From a virus: a stretch of DNA of 64,000 bases. The DNA lies in IMG/VR virus record IMGVR_UViG_3300028840_007197, positions 1 to 64,000 of that record; one strand, written 5' to 3'. The first letter of the stretch is position 1; each line of letters opens with the position of its first letter. Made by a program: the position numbers and the translations under genes. Shown here in pieces: positions 25,238 through 32,908 of the stretch. The notes under the pieces were generated by a model. It was not told the DNA's origin and searched no databases. It was given only the letters and a program-made list of their open reading frames with translations.

Positions 25238-25315
25238 TGGTCGGAGTGACCGGATTTGAACCGATGACTTCCACGTCCCGAACGTGGCGCTCTAGCCAGA
25301 CTGAGCTACACTCCG
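25238..25315 (-). tRNA. tRNA-Pro (anticodon CGG)
   Basis: Acceptor CGGAGTG/CACTCCG, D arm GCTC...GAGC, anticodon stem CCACG/CGTGG with loop TTCGGGA (anticodon CGG), T loop TTCAAAT, discriminator A and encoded CCA. It reads CCG. Confidence 0.95.
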
Positions 25316-25325
25316 TCAACAAAAA

Positions 25326-25404
25326 TGGTCGGGGCGATAGGATTTGAACCTACGACCCTCTGGTCCCAAACCAGATGCGCTAAACCAGACTGCGCTACGC
25401 CCCG
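25326..25404 (-). tRNA. tRNA-Pro (anticodon TGG)
   Basis: Acceptor CGGGGCG/CGCCCCG, D arm GCGC...GCGC, anticodon stem TCTGG/CCAGA with loop TTTGGGA (anticodon TGG), T loop TTCAAAT, discriminator A and encoded CCA. It reads CCA and other proline codons. Confidence 0.95.
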
Positions 25405-25411
25405 ATAAAAC

Positions 25412-25511
25412 TGGTCGGAGTGGGGGGGATTCCCAAAGCCCCATTCCGGTGCCCTAGCCAAGATTAATTCAATCCCCACGTTCGTGTGGAAGGAATCCTG
25501 GCCCACATCCG
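25412..25511 (-). pseudogene. degenerate tRNA-Pro-like remnant
   Basis: The 3' end CACTCCGACCA is identical to that of tRNA-Pro(CGG), and TTGGCTAGGGC resembles its D loop (CTGGCTAGAGC). The 5' end CGGATGTG would pair with the acceptor strand except for one extra T. The left D-stem strand, a proper anticodon arm and the TTCAAAT T loop are missing. It looks like a decayed duplicate of the neighbouring tRNA-Pro gene. Confidence 0.5.
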
Positions 25512-25521
25512 ATATAATCAT

Positions 25522-25550
25522 AAAAAAAGCCCCCGATTTTCACCGGGGGC
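25522..25550 (-). terminator. intrinsic terminator
   Basis: On the minus strand GCCCCCG (8-base loop) CGGGGGC is followed by seven T residues (25522-25528). A classic rho-independent terminator that stops leftward transcription before the tRNA cluster. Confidence 0.88.
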
Positions 25551-25647
25551 TCGTGCTTTCATTCTCAGTAATAGCTCCGCTATACGCACGTCCCCCGTGT
25601 GTTATATCCTGGCTGCGGTTGGGGCTGTCGAATAGTGAGCTTCATAC
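25522..25647 (-). ncRNA. candidate small RNA with its own promoter and terminator
   Basis: A transcript from the promoter at 25653-25681 to the terminator at 25522-25550 would be about 125 bases. It holds only a 21-codon frame that begins at ATG 25645, within a few bases of the predicted 5' end and without ribosome site. It may be a regulatory RNA, a leader that attenuates tRNA transcription, or a leaderless peptide mRNA. Confidence 0.5.
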
Positions 25648-25652
25648 TGTTA

Positions 25653-25681
25653 AATATATGCTAAAAAAGGCCGAGAGTCAA
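25653..25681 (-). promoter_or_regulatory. sigma-70-like promoter upstream of the tRNA cluster
   Basis: On the minus strand TTGACT (25681-25676), a 17-base spacer and TATATT (25658-25653). Predicted start near 25648. The hexamers overlap the very end of the 123-codon gene region's downstream gap, not a coding motif. Confidence 0.75.
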
Positions 25682-25690
25682 GAACTTTTT

Positions 25691-26053
25691 TCATTCGATT
25701 ACAAGGAGCGCCTTCAAGCCTCTCGGAACGGGTACTCTATAGGCAATAACCCAAACAGTCTTTTCTGGATAATCGCCTATCGTATAGATACTTTCATATG
25801 AGTTGGCGATAGACATTATTCTGGCTTTCTCATATGACCAGACAATGATAGGGCAGCTTCTATCCTTACTAAGGCGAATAGCTGCCCCATCCACGAGGGC
25901 CTCTCTAATCCTCTTAGGCCTGAATATTGCGTTTTCAGCAACACAATATTTCATGTACTCGTGAACTATAATGATATTCCTAGTGGGGGGAAAGACATAA
26001 GCCTTCCTCCCACCGGAGGTCTCATCCTCCTGTGCTATCTTGTACCGACTCAT
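25691..26053 (-). CDS. hypothetical protein
   Basis: A 120-residue protein from ATG 26053; a TTG at 26062 is possible. It overlaps the end of the vWA gene by 32 bases, so the two are translated together. Alpha/beta pattern with N-I-I-I-V-H, P-I-I-V-W-S and W-V-I-A-Y-R strands. No motif recognised. It could be a partner of the vWA protein; this rests only on coupling. Confidence 0.55.
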   Translation of the reverse strand: MSRYKIAQEDETSGGRKAYVFPPTRNIIIVHEYMKYCVAENAIFRPKRIREALVDGAAIRLSKDRSCPIIVWSYEKARIMSIANSYESIYTIGDYPEKTVWVIAYRVPVPRGLKALLVIE

Positions 26054-27401
26054 GAACCCCAAACGATCGCATCATACTCTCTTGAGCACTGGAATTATAG
26101 GACAAGTTCATACCACAGACAGATGATGCCCGAGACTTTGCCATGGTATAGCCATATGAACCAGCAAGTTTAGCGCCGGAAGTATAATATACTGCTGCAT
26201 TGCCACTGTTTTCTATCATGGTCTGGAAACTACCCTTAAGTGCCGTCGAGTTCTCAAACCAGGCGTTATTTTCTGCAAGGAGGAGACCGGCGGTATAGAC
26301 TTCACGGGCATCATCATACTGCCCTTTATCCGCCAGCTTTTTGGCATCTTTGTGGATCTTCTGGGCCTCGATAAGCAGCAGTTGAGCCTTCACGTCTTTG
26401 TTCGCCTCAGTACTAGCATCATCTGGTTTCACGTACCTGATTTTTGCCTTTGCTTCAAGAACAGACCGCTCCTTGGTCTCGACATCAAGATAATCGACTC
26501 TTATGTCACAGACTTTAGTGGCCCTAGCTGTAACAGCCTGAGATGCGCTTGGCAGTTTAAGCTTGAAGAGAACATGCTTACTCTCACCATAGAACACGTC
26601 TTCAAGAGTAAATAGTACCTTACCGTCCGTTATACCCCGATAACCGGCCGACTCCTCATAGGAAATTTTACTGAGAAAGTCCACCAGCTCAACATTCCCT
26701 GAGGGGGTGACTTCCACTTTAAGGTCTTGAACGGCCATGGAAAGTAGACCACCAAGCTCCATAGCGAAGGCTCTCTTGCAATCATCCTCATTCTGAATAT
26801 AGAAATGATTTCCCCGGCCCCTGTTAGACATTGAAAGAAGGAGCTCAGGGTCGTAATCATGCCCAAACCCGAACGTGGAGAGACTCACATCGGGCCTTAA
26901 CTGGCTGACAATGTTAACCAGGTCCTCACGACCTGTCAGACCAGAAGTAGGAAGGCCGTCAGTAAGGAAGACGATTCTGACTATTTTTTTCTTATCAGAG
27001 GATGCAGCGCGTTCAAGTGCCCATTCTAGGGCCTCACTCATATTGGTCATGCTATGGGTGTAAGTATTATTTATAGAACTCTTAGCGTTAGCCTTCCCCG
27101 ATGAATCCATTACGGTTACCGGTATGATTTCCCAGCAGTTATCGCTAAAACCGATAACAGTCATGGTATCGTTCTCAGTAAGATTATCAATGAGCTTGTT
27201 GACCGTATCCTTCATGGAATCAACTTTTTTGCCAGCCATAGAACCCGAATAGTCAAGAGCAAGGACCATATGGAGGGGCGTTCGCTTGGAATCGGCCTTC
27301 TCGGGGACGTGAAAAACGACATCCATATGGACTTCGTTTTCCTTGTTGAAGGCAACCTTTTCGTGATCGAAGACAGCACGGACATTGAGCTTGGAGGACA
27401 T
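26022..27401 (-). CDS. von Willebrand A-domain protein, YfbK-like
   Basis: A 459-residue protein. The vWA domain (about 42-225) has MIDAS D-Y-S-G-S-M (residues 50-55), a T-N-M-S segment and F-L-T-D-G-L. A beta-rich region (230-335) and a helical repeat-like region (about 340-395, resembling a TPR pair) follow, as in bacterial YfbK-type proteins. No signal peptide. It has AGGAG six bases before the ATG and its own strong promoter 150 bases upstream. Probable metal-dependent protein-binding scaffold; partner could be the Ycf46-like AAA+ protein encoded nearby (inference). Confidence 0.85.
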   Translation of the reverse strand: MSSKLNVRAVFDHEKVAFNKENEVHMDVVFHVPEKADSKRTPLHMVLALDYSGSMAGKKVDSMKDTVNKLIDNLTENDTMTVIGFSDNCWEIIPVTVMDSSGKANAKSSINNTYTHSMTNMSEALEWALERAASSDKKKIVRIVFLTDGLPTSGLTGREDLVNIVSQLRPDVSLSTFGFGHDYDPELLLSMSNRGRGNHFYIQNEDDCKRAFAMELGGLLSMAVQDLKVEVTPSGNVELVDFLSKISYEESAGYRGITDGKVLFTLEDVFYGESKHVLFKLKLPSASQAVTARATKVCDIRVDYLDVETKERSVLEAKAKIRYVKPDDASTEANKDVKAQLLLIEAQKIHKDAKKLADKGQYDDAREVYTAGLLLAENNAWFENSTALKGSFQTMIENSGNAAVYYTSGAKLAGSYGYTMAKSRASSVCGMNLSYNSSAQESMMRSFGVHESVQDSTGG

Positions 27402-27550
27402 TTGAAGCTCCTAGGGTCTGGCTCGATTTCTTATCAGGGCTGGGAATGCTGGCGGGTAAACCCACAACCTGAGAAAGAAACTTTTGCCTGGATTGATTGG
27501 CCAGCTGTCGCTGCCCGGCACCCCAGTGGCTCGGGCACAAGACATATTAT
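27402..27550 (-). promoter_or_regulatory. long structured leader of the vWA gene
   Basis: About 147 bases separate the predicted transcription start (near 27548) from the vWA ATG. The leader contains a hairpin GTGGG-TTTA-CCCGC and several G/C-rich complementary tracts. No known riboswitch motif was recognised. An overlapping minus frame (27253-27540) is judged spurious. Confidence 0.4.
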
Positions 27551-27554
27551 TCTG

Positions 27555-27583
27555 AGTATATATTAATTATCTCTGAATGTCAA
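27555..27583 (-). promoter_or_regulatory. sigma-70-like promoter of the vWA gene
   Basis: On the minus strand a consensus TTGACA (27583-27578), 17-base spacer and TATACT (27560-27555). It is the best promoter in the window. The rest of the 320-base gap 27402-27722 holds its leader and, near 27640-27700, a doubtful 29-codon frame behind AAAGGAG. Confidence 0.82.
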
Positions 27584-27722
27584 CATCTCACAGATTTTGT
27601 CCGAATTTGCATTCTTCTAGAGAAGTTCGAGGACTCCGTGGCCGTCACGATACTTTGCCAGACCAACCCCAATATGTTTGGGCTTTATCATCCCAAAAAT
27701 TATCACTATGCCCAGTCTCCTT

Positions 27723-28646
27723 TTATAGAGTCTTATGAATAACGTAGAAAGGGTCGCCCTGTTTTGATTTCGAGATTCTTCTCTTCAAACGAGGCAGATT
27801 CTCTTCTTCTTCTAGCTGAGCGAACTCAATCCAGATCTTCGGAGACATTTTCGCGAGCTCGTCGATTTTCTTCTCGATTAGCTGAGTTAGAAGTACGAAG
27901 CCGCGCTGAACGATCAGACGAATAAACGAATATTTGCGGCGATTCGCTTCGAAATTCTCCCACACCTGTTCACACTCTTCACAATAACCTTCGACTAACA
28001 AGACATCCGCATGAACAGGACATTCGTAGAATAGATCCGCAGGAAATTCGCCAATCGCGTATAGAATTTGAAGTTCGCTCTCAACGATAAACGTTTTTGG
28101 CGTTTCTTGACGACGAGCCATCTTAATCATCGATAGCGACGTTTCTACGTCAATCGTTCCATCTTTTCGAAACACGATACAAGGTCGACGATTAGTACGC
28201 TTCTGAAGCTGTTCTTCAATCTCAACAGGACAATCTCTACCGTACTTCTCAAGAAGATCTTCATCTCACCATTGACCTATCGGCCGAATTTGTTTAACGA
28301 CTTCCGCAATCGTAGTAGCGCTTTGGGCGGATTGCTCCGTCGTAAAGGGATCGAGACCTCTTAGAACGTTCCACGCAGCACGAACACGAGGAGAGGGAAA
28401 ATAGAAGCCTAACCCTCGTAAGACGTGTTCAAAGTCGCCCACAGAGACAGATCCTGATTCGAGCATTTGAAAGCCGAATTCAGAATCATCGACGCCTGAT
28501 TTTTCAAGTGAGACTTTTAGAATGGCGGAGGCGGCTTCATCCGGGTCATCAGGATACGACTTTCGATAACCTTCGGGAACGTCTTTGAGGTAAGGCTTAA
28601 GAATAGCAGAGGCTTGCTCAATACGAGCGGAGAGTTTAGAAGACAT
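27723..28646 (-). pseudogene. foreign-looking gene split by an in-frame TGA
   Basis: Two frames, 28646-28266 and 28265-27723, are in the same phase and separated only by a TGA at 28268-28266. The second keeps coding-like sequence (D-E-D-L-L-E-K-Y-G-R-D-C-P) for 31 codons before its first possible start (GTG 28175), so both belonged to one protein of about 307 residues. The true start is ATG 28646 with GGAGG seven bases upstream. Codon use is different from neighbours (many TCG, CGA and CGT). No catalytic motif is recognised; C-P and C-E-E-C residues near 210-230 could bind zinc. Other genes here end in TGA, so general recoding is unlikely. Confidence 0.7.
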
Positions 28647-28778
28647 ACGTCGACCTCCACCATTACGATACGTCTTAACGCTTTCTAAGTTCCAATCTCT
28701 GGCGGCATATACAGCTCGTCTCAAGAATCTGTCTAGCTAATTCCGAATAAATATTTATGAGCTTATCGAAGAGCTATG

Positions 28779-30380
28779 TCATATCTGCTCATCAACGCCG
28801 CCCTGAACGTCATTTATCAGCTTATCAATCTGGTCCCGTATACGGCTCACATCAGAACTTTCGGTCTTACTTGCGAAACGAGCTCTAAGACCATCCTGCT
28901 TATCATCATCCCAACCTACCCACTTCAACAGGTAATTAAGCTGCTCAGCCATGGTGGTGACGAGATTAGTCTTATTCCTCAATACCCGAAGTACTGTTTC
29001 AGTATCGAGCTCTTTCCCGGCATGGAACGCGTCATACATGGACTCTTTCAGTACTTGTTCTATTTCCCTTCCAGAAAGGTCCTCGCTGGAAGAAGCCAAC
29101 TGATCCAGGAAGAACTTTGAGGTGTCTTTTTTGAGCTTTCTAAGATGGATGGAGAAAATATCCTTTCGTTCCTGAAATTGAGGAAGACCAACAAAGAAGG
29201 TCTCGTCAAACCTTGATATGAGCTCTGGCGGTAGATTCTCGATATTATTAGACGTTGCAACCGTAAACACCGAATGGTTACAGTCCTGCAACCAGATAAG
29301 GAATGAACCTATCACACGTGCTGTAACTCCACCATCACTGTATGTGCTACTATGGATACCGGCAAAGCCCTTTTCAATCTCATCGATCATAAGAACACAG
29401 GGGGAAATGTTCTCAACTATTTTAAGCATTCTTCGTAGATTGGCCTCAGACTCTCCTACTCGTATTGAAAAGAGCCTTCCGAGGTCCAGCTGAATTACCG
29501 GGAGCCCCCATTGATTACCAATCGCTTTACATATCATGGATTTTCCACAGCCCGAAAGCCCCACGAGAAGCAGACCCTTAAGCAGTGGCAGACCAAAGGC
29601 CCTGCCCTCAACGGTCCATCCTCCGGCACTCTTCTCTATCCATGCCTTAAGCTGTGGCATACCCCCAATATCATTAAAAGTTAGGTCTGTTTCGAGCAGG
29701 GTCAAGAGGTCGGTTTTGGCTATAGAAGCCTTCTTAAAATCTCTGATGAAACCAAGTTCTATCCCCTTATACATGAAAAAAGATTGAAGATAGGCCTGCT
29801 CCACCTCAAAACGGGTCAGACCTTTAAGATTGTTCACCACCTCTTCACTGGGAGCCTTTCCAATCTTACTCAATTCCAGTTTGGACGATATATGGTCACT
29901 ATGTTCTTTAAGCTCATTTTCATCGGGAAGGTCAAAGAATACGATCTCTGACAATCTATCGAGGTCTGGAGGTATACACAGAGTCTGAGAAATAAAAACC
30001 ATATTACAGGTGAAGTTCTCATCAAGTTGATATCTCGATAAAATATCTTTAATCTTACGTATATTCTGTGGGTCTCTTATATAGTTTTGGCAGTCTAAGA
30101 AAACATACGTCTTAAAGGTATGTTGCCTCTTTGAATCAAAGGTCTGTTTTAATATGGAATCGAGAACCTGTATAGTCGTCTGAGCAGCGCCTTTAGAGGC
30201 TGAAGAGAAGGATTCATCTAGAAGGGTCGTTAATTCATACACACCTGAAAAGGTGGTGCTATAGACATGATAAGAGCCCTTTTTATACTTATCTCTCAGA
30301 TATAATAGAACTTCAAGGTCACTCTCAGCTACAACAAAAATCAGGGGCCTATTAGCCCCTAGGCACTGATGGAGTTTCAT
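28779..30380 (-). CDS. Ycf46-like AAA+ ATPase
   Basis: A 533-residue protein. The N-terminal 230 residues form a degenerate ATPase-like domain without Walker A. The C-terminal AAA+ domain has F-N-D-I-G-G, G-L-S-G-C-G-K-S (274-281), Walker B C-V-L-M-I-D-E-I-E-K (328-337), A-T-S-N-N and I-S-R-F-D-E. The phrase A-F-G-L-P-x-x-K-G and R-V-G-E-S-E match the chloroplast/cyanobacterial Ycf46 family. The DUF1257 and DUF2997 genes upstream are its usual neighbours. It should remodel a protein or complex using ATP; the substrate is unknown. Confidence 0.9.
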   Translation of the reverse strand: MKLHQCLGANRPLIFVVAESDLEVLLYLRDKYKKGSYHVYSTTFSGVYELTTLLDESFSSASKGAAQTTIQVLDSILKQTFDSKRQHTFKTYVFLDCQNYIRDPQNIRKIKDILSRYQLDENFTCNMVFISQTLCIPPDLDRLSEIVFFDLPDENELKEHSDHISSKLELSKIGKAPSEEVVNNLKGLTRFEVEQAYLQSFFMYKGIELGFIRDFKKASIAKTDLLTLLETDLTFNDIGGMPQLKAWIEKSAGGWTVEGRAFGLPLLKGLLLVGLSGCGKSMICKAIGNQWGLPVIQLDLGRLFSIRVGESEANLRRMLKIVENISPCVLMIDEIEKGFAGIHSSTYSDGGVTARVIGSFLIWLQDCNHSVFTVATSNNIENLPPELISRFDETFFVGLPQFQERKDIFSIHLRKLKKDTSKFFLDQLASSSEDLSGREIEQVLKESMYDAFHAGKELDTETVLRVLRNKTNLVTTMAEQLNYLLKWVGWDDDKQDGLRARFASKTESSDVSRIRDQIDKLINDVQGGVDEQI

Positions 30381-30390
30381 TGATTATACT

Positions 30391-30615
30391 CTAACCACAG
30401 AAAATTTTATTAGATCCGTATTTAGTATAGTTTGCCCGTTCTTCTGCGGACATTACATATTTGATGATAAAATCGCTGAATTCGGTATTAACCCATTCGA
30501 TATAGGTGCTACCGTCGGGAAGGATCTGAATCTCCTGAACCTTGTTAGGGTCTAATGATTTGGAGAGTGATGATTCCCTGATCGTTGACGGACTGTCTGA
30601 TTTCGTTTCCTTCAC
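30391..30615 (-). CDS. small hypothetical protein, possibly DUF2997-like
   Basis: A 74-residue frame with GTG start, overlapping the DUF1257 gene by 71 bases. The core I-Q-I-L-P-D-G-S-T resembles the first hairpin of DUF2997 proteins. There is no start codon nearer the DUF1257 stop, so the exact start is doubtful. It lies ten bases upstream of the Ycf46-like gene. Confidence 0.5.
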   Translation of the reverse strand: MKETKSDSPSTIRESSLSKSLDPNKVQEIQILPDGSTYIEWVNTEFSDFIIKYVMSAEERANYTKYGSNKIFCG

Positions 30616-30859
30616 GAATGGCCTGGTCCCTATAAAAGTTCACGGTATAGTTCTGTTTGATTTTATCGACCTTCGTCTGATGAACAGAGTCATACTTGAT
30701 CTTACCGGCATTTCCATCGATGGTAATGCCGCCATACGTTCCGGAAACCGTTACCATTTCGTTAGAATTCTTGTTGTAGGAATACTTCAACTCATCAAGA
30801 GTCTGAAGCATGATATCCATATTCTGGACCTGGAACTCAACCGTAATACTCCTGGACAT
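30545..30859 (-). CDS. DUF1257 (Ycf35-like) protein
   Basis: A 104-residue protein from ATG 30859, preferred over a longer frame because AAGGGATGA precedes it. It begins M-S-R-S-I-T-V-E-F and contains M-x-x-L-D-E-L, Y-D-S-V-H-Q-T-K-V-D-K-I-K-Q-N-Y, and ends I-I-T-L-Q-I-I-R. This order matches DUF1257, the Ycf35 family, of unknown function. It is encoded with Ycf46 and DUF2997 in cyanobacteria and here. Confidence 0.75.
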   Translation of the reverse strand: MSRSITVEFQVQNMDIMLQTLDELKYSYNKNSNEMVTVSGTYGGITIDGNAGKIKYDSVHQTKVDKIKQNYTVNFYRDQAIREGNEIRQSVNDQGIITLQIIRP

Positions 30860-30863
30860 GATG

Positions 30864-31040
30864 TCATCCCTTTCTCTGCACAGACTGGAAAGCTGGCTGA
30901 TGGTCCTCATCCTTCTCCGACGTTACCTTACCGGCACTATGGCCAAGGTCTGAAAGCTTGTGGCACTGTTCGCTATGCTCCAAACCTACTATTTTCGAGT
31001 CCCCATTCGGATAGATGGTAATCTCTGAATTTGGCAACAT
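30864..31040 (-). CDS. DUF2997-like small protein
   Basis: A 58-residue protein from ATG 31040, ending four bases before the DUF1257 start. It has the family beginning E-I-T-I-Y-P-N-G-D, a single central Cys (E-Q-C) and then an L-G-x-x-x-G-K-V segment. DUF2997 proteins are small partners of DUF1257. Length is normal. Confidence 0.65.
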   Translation of the reverse strand: MLPNSEITIYPNGDSKIVGLEHSEQCHKLSDLGHSAGKVTSEKDEDHQPAFQSVQRKG

Positions 31041-31052
31041 CGAAGCCCCCTT

Positions 31053-31769
31053 TTATGGATGGATATTCAGTTTTTGAAAGAGTCGATGCGAGGTAAACTG
31101 ACCATTCTGCTCTAGAGATATGCCCCATTTATCCATGAACGCCTGCATATCCTTCTGATGCCACTCAGATACATTCTTTGAGGCGTTCAATCGATGGAGA
31201 ACCTTCGATTCAGGCTCATACCATACTTCCCAGCCTCGATATCTAGCCCAGAAGCAGTAATCGGAGTCCGAATAGACGAGATACATGTTCTCATCTAGGA
31301 CCCCGATACGCTTAACCATCTCTCGGCGCAGCATCACACTGGCAAAGTTGACCCAGATAGACTTTTCCGGTATCCTGCAATGACCCATAGAGACTCTGCC
31401 ACCCTTATGGACTCCTGATGGAAAAGCTCTCATGGTTCCGCCATGCCGGATAAGGTCCCTATCCTCGGGATCTAACTGCATGGACCCAGCAATTCCAACT
31501 TTCTCATGAGACTCTATCCTTCTTATAAGGGCATCCTGAGCTCCAGGGAGGACCACAGCGTCCTGATTTAGAAGCCAGATATAGGGGGAAGAGCTAGATA
31601 GTATGCCCTCATTGACGGCCTTTGTGAATCCCCTATTCGTTTCATTATTATCAATAATAATGAGATTGTAGCTAGACTCCTCACAGTGGTCCTTGATTGA
31701 GCCTATGAGACGGTGCATGTCCCCAGGATCGCCATAGAGGACCACAATGATATCGGTGGTAATAGGCAT
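31053..31769 (-). CDS. family 2 glycosyltransferase
   Basis: A 238-residue protein from ATG 31769 (GAGG six bases upstream). It has I-I-I-D-N-N-E-T-N-R-G-F, W-L-L-N-Q-D-A (DxD-like), and Y-S-D-S-D-Y-C-F-W near 170. Typical soluble GT2 enzyme. It is separate from the three-gene transferase cluster at 11.8-14.8 kb and sits between the sigma-like gene and the DUF2997 gene. Confidence 0.85.
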   Translation of the reverse strand: MPITTDIIVVLYGDPGDMHRLIGSIKDHCEESSYNLIIIDNNETNRGFTKAVNEGILSSSSPYIWLLNQDAVVLPGAQDALIRRIESHEKVGIAGSMQLDPEDRDLIRHGGTMRAFPSGVHKGGRVSMGHCRIPEKSIWVNFASVMLRREMVKRIGVLDENMYLVYSDSDYCFWARYRGWEVWYEPESKVLHRLNASKNVSEWHQKDMQAFMDKWGISLEQNGQFTSHRLFQKLNIHP

Positions 31770-31843
31770 TAAATACCTCAAGAGAATGAGCCGGAATCGA
31801 ATTATCCCGGCCTTACAAAATGATACCGAATCTGGAAGATATA

Positions 31844-32536
31844 TTAAAGTTTGCGGCGGATACGCTTTTTTCTTGGCTTCCTGGGAAAATCGAAGCCATA
31901 CTCACGAAGAGCCTGTTCTATCTCCTTTTTAAGGAGACATATGAACATATCCGTGACACCGTACATCTTTGCTATCTCGCTGTTCTTGTATCCCTCTTTA
32001 ATGTAGCAGTAGACATCATAGCGGGTGCAACGTTTGACCTGAACGTCCTTGAAGGACCGTTTCTTGAGAGGGATACGTTTAGATCCATACCCCTTCACGA
32101 ATTTTCTCTCGAAGTCGCTCAGCTCAAGAGGAAGGCCCTCTGGGTCATCAGAAACTGCGTTTCGCCTGAGCATATCACGATACTCGTTGGCGATACGGTT
32201 GTAGCGTAGTATGAAATCGATATCTTCACTCGATTCCTGTCCTGAGAGGGCTTGAAAGGAAACAGTCTGCTTGTTTCTCCAGGTGCGGTTTTCCCTGGAG
32301 AAGACCTGATTGCAGATCATGTTTCTTACGATGCGGAAAAGATACGTCGAGACCTTAGAGCGTTGAGGATCGTAATGATCCTCCATAAGTCTACCGGAAA
32401 TAATTCGCACACATAAATCATTGGTGACATCTCCTGCCGTATCGACCCCAAAAGCATGGCAGAGGGATGTTACCATGTGGCGAATCTCCTCATGATTCTG
32501 TCGAACGAACTCCTTTGAATTGTTGATGTACACCAT
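31844..32536 (-). CDS. sigma-70-family (ECF-like) sigma factor
   Basis: A 230-residue protein with GAGGGGG seven bases before ATG. Region 2 (about 20-85) contains Y-D-P-Q-R-S-K-V-S-T-Y-L-F-R-I-V-R-N, which is the core-binding and -10 recognition pattern of ECF sigma factors. A C-terminal HTH (about 178-212; Y-K-N-S-E-I-A-K-M-Y-G-V) acts as region 4, followed by a very basic tail. It would redirect host RNA polymerase to phage promoters, probably late ones. Confidence 0.75.
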   Translation of the reverse strand: MVYINNSKEFVRQNHEEIRHMVTSLCHAFGVDTAGDVTNDLCVRIISGRLMEDHYDPQRSKVSTYLFRIVRNMICNQVFSRENRTWRNKQTVSFQALSGQESSEDIDFILRYNRIANEYRDMLRRNAVSDDPEGLPLELSDFERKFVKGYGSKRIPLKKRSFKDVQVKRCTRYDVYCYIKEGYKNSEIAKMYGVTDMFICLLKKEIEQALREYGFDFPRKPRKKRIRRKL

Positions 32537-32806
32537 TCAAGGGCCCCCTCGGAAACGTGGTATGATTGTTGCTGCTGATACTTTGTGTGTTTTTCTTCAT
32601 TTTAGAACCCCATTGATAAATGGGGTGGTATTTATGTATTGTATCATGGACTTATCAAAAGGAGCTACAGTAAAGAGAAAGGTTAGACTATCTTATGCCT
32701 TAAAAGACAAAGGATAATCTAATGACGGCTATGACCGGAGCTCGATTTGATTTCATAAGTAAAGGGGATACAAAGAGTTATACGACCAAAAACCGCCTGA
32801 AATAAG
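32537..32806 (-). promoter_or_regulatory. long leader of the sigma-like gene with attenuator-like hairpin
   Basis: No convincing gene lies in the 372-base gap 32537-32908. The transcript from the promoter at 32807-32835 has a leader of about 265 bases. A hairpin ACCCCAT/ATGGGGT at 32607-32626 is followed by TTCTAAAATG; this ATG opens a 36-codon frame that overlaps the sigma start and could act as a leader peptide. Confidence 0.4.
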
Positions 32807-32835
32807 AATATAAACCATAACCAAATGTAAGTCAA
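32807..32835 (-). promoter_or_regulatory. sigma-70-like promoter of the sigma-like gene
   Basis: On the minus strand TTGACT (32835-32830), a 17-base spacer and TATATT (32812-32807). The same hexamers occur in the promoter at 25653-25681. Confidence 0.75.
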
Positions 32836-32908
32836 GGCGAAAAAACTAACTATAACACTAATAAATTCAAGTGGTTATAAATATGCAGAAAAATAAAAAG
32901 TCTGGTGG

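Noticed and set aside
27253-27540. 95-codon minus-strand frame overlapping the vWA gene start
   Set aside because: Half of it lies out of frame inside a well-supported gene, and the rest lies in the leader behind a consensus promoter; no ribosome site.
27723-28646. Genome-wide TGA recoding as cause of the split gene
   Set aside because: Many confident genes in the window, such as rtcB, end with TGA and would run on if it were sense.
32520-32717. 65-codon plus-strand frame in the gap upstream of the sigma-like gene
   Set aside because: No ribosome site, opposite to all neighbours, and overlaps the sigma start region.
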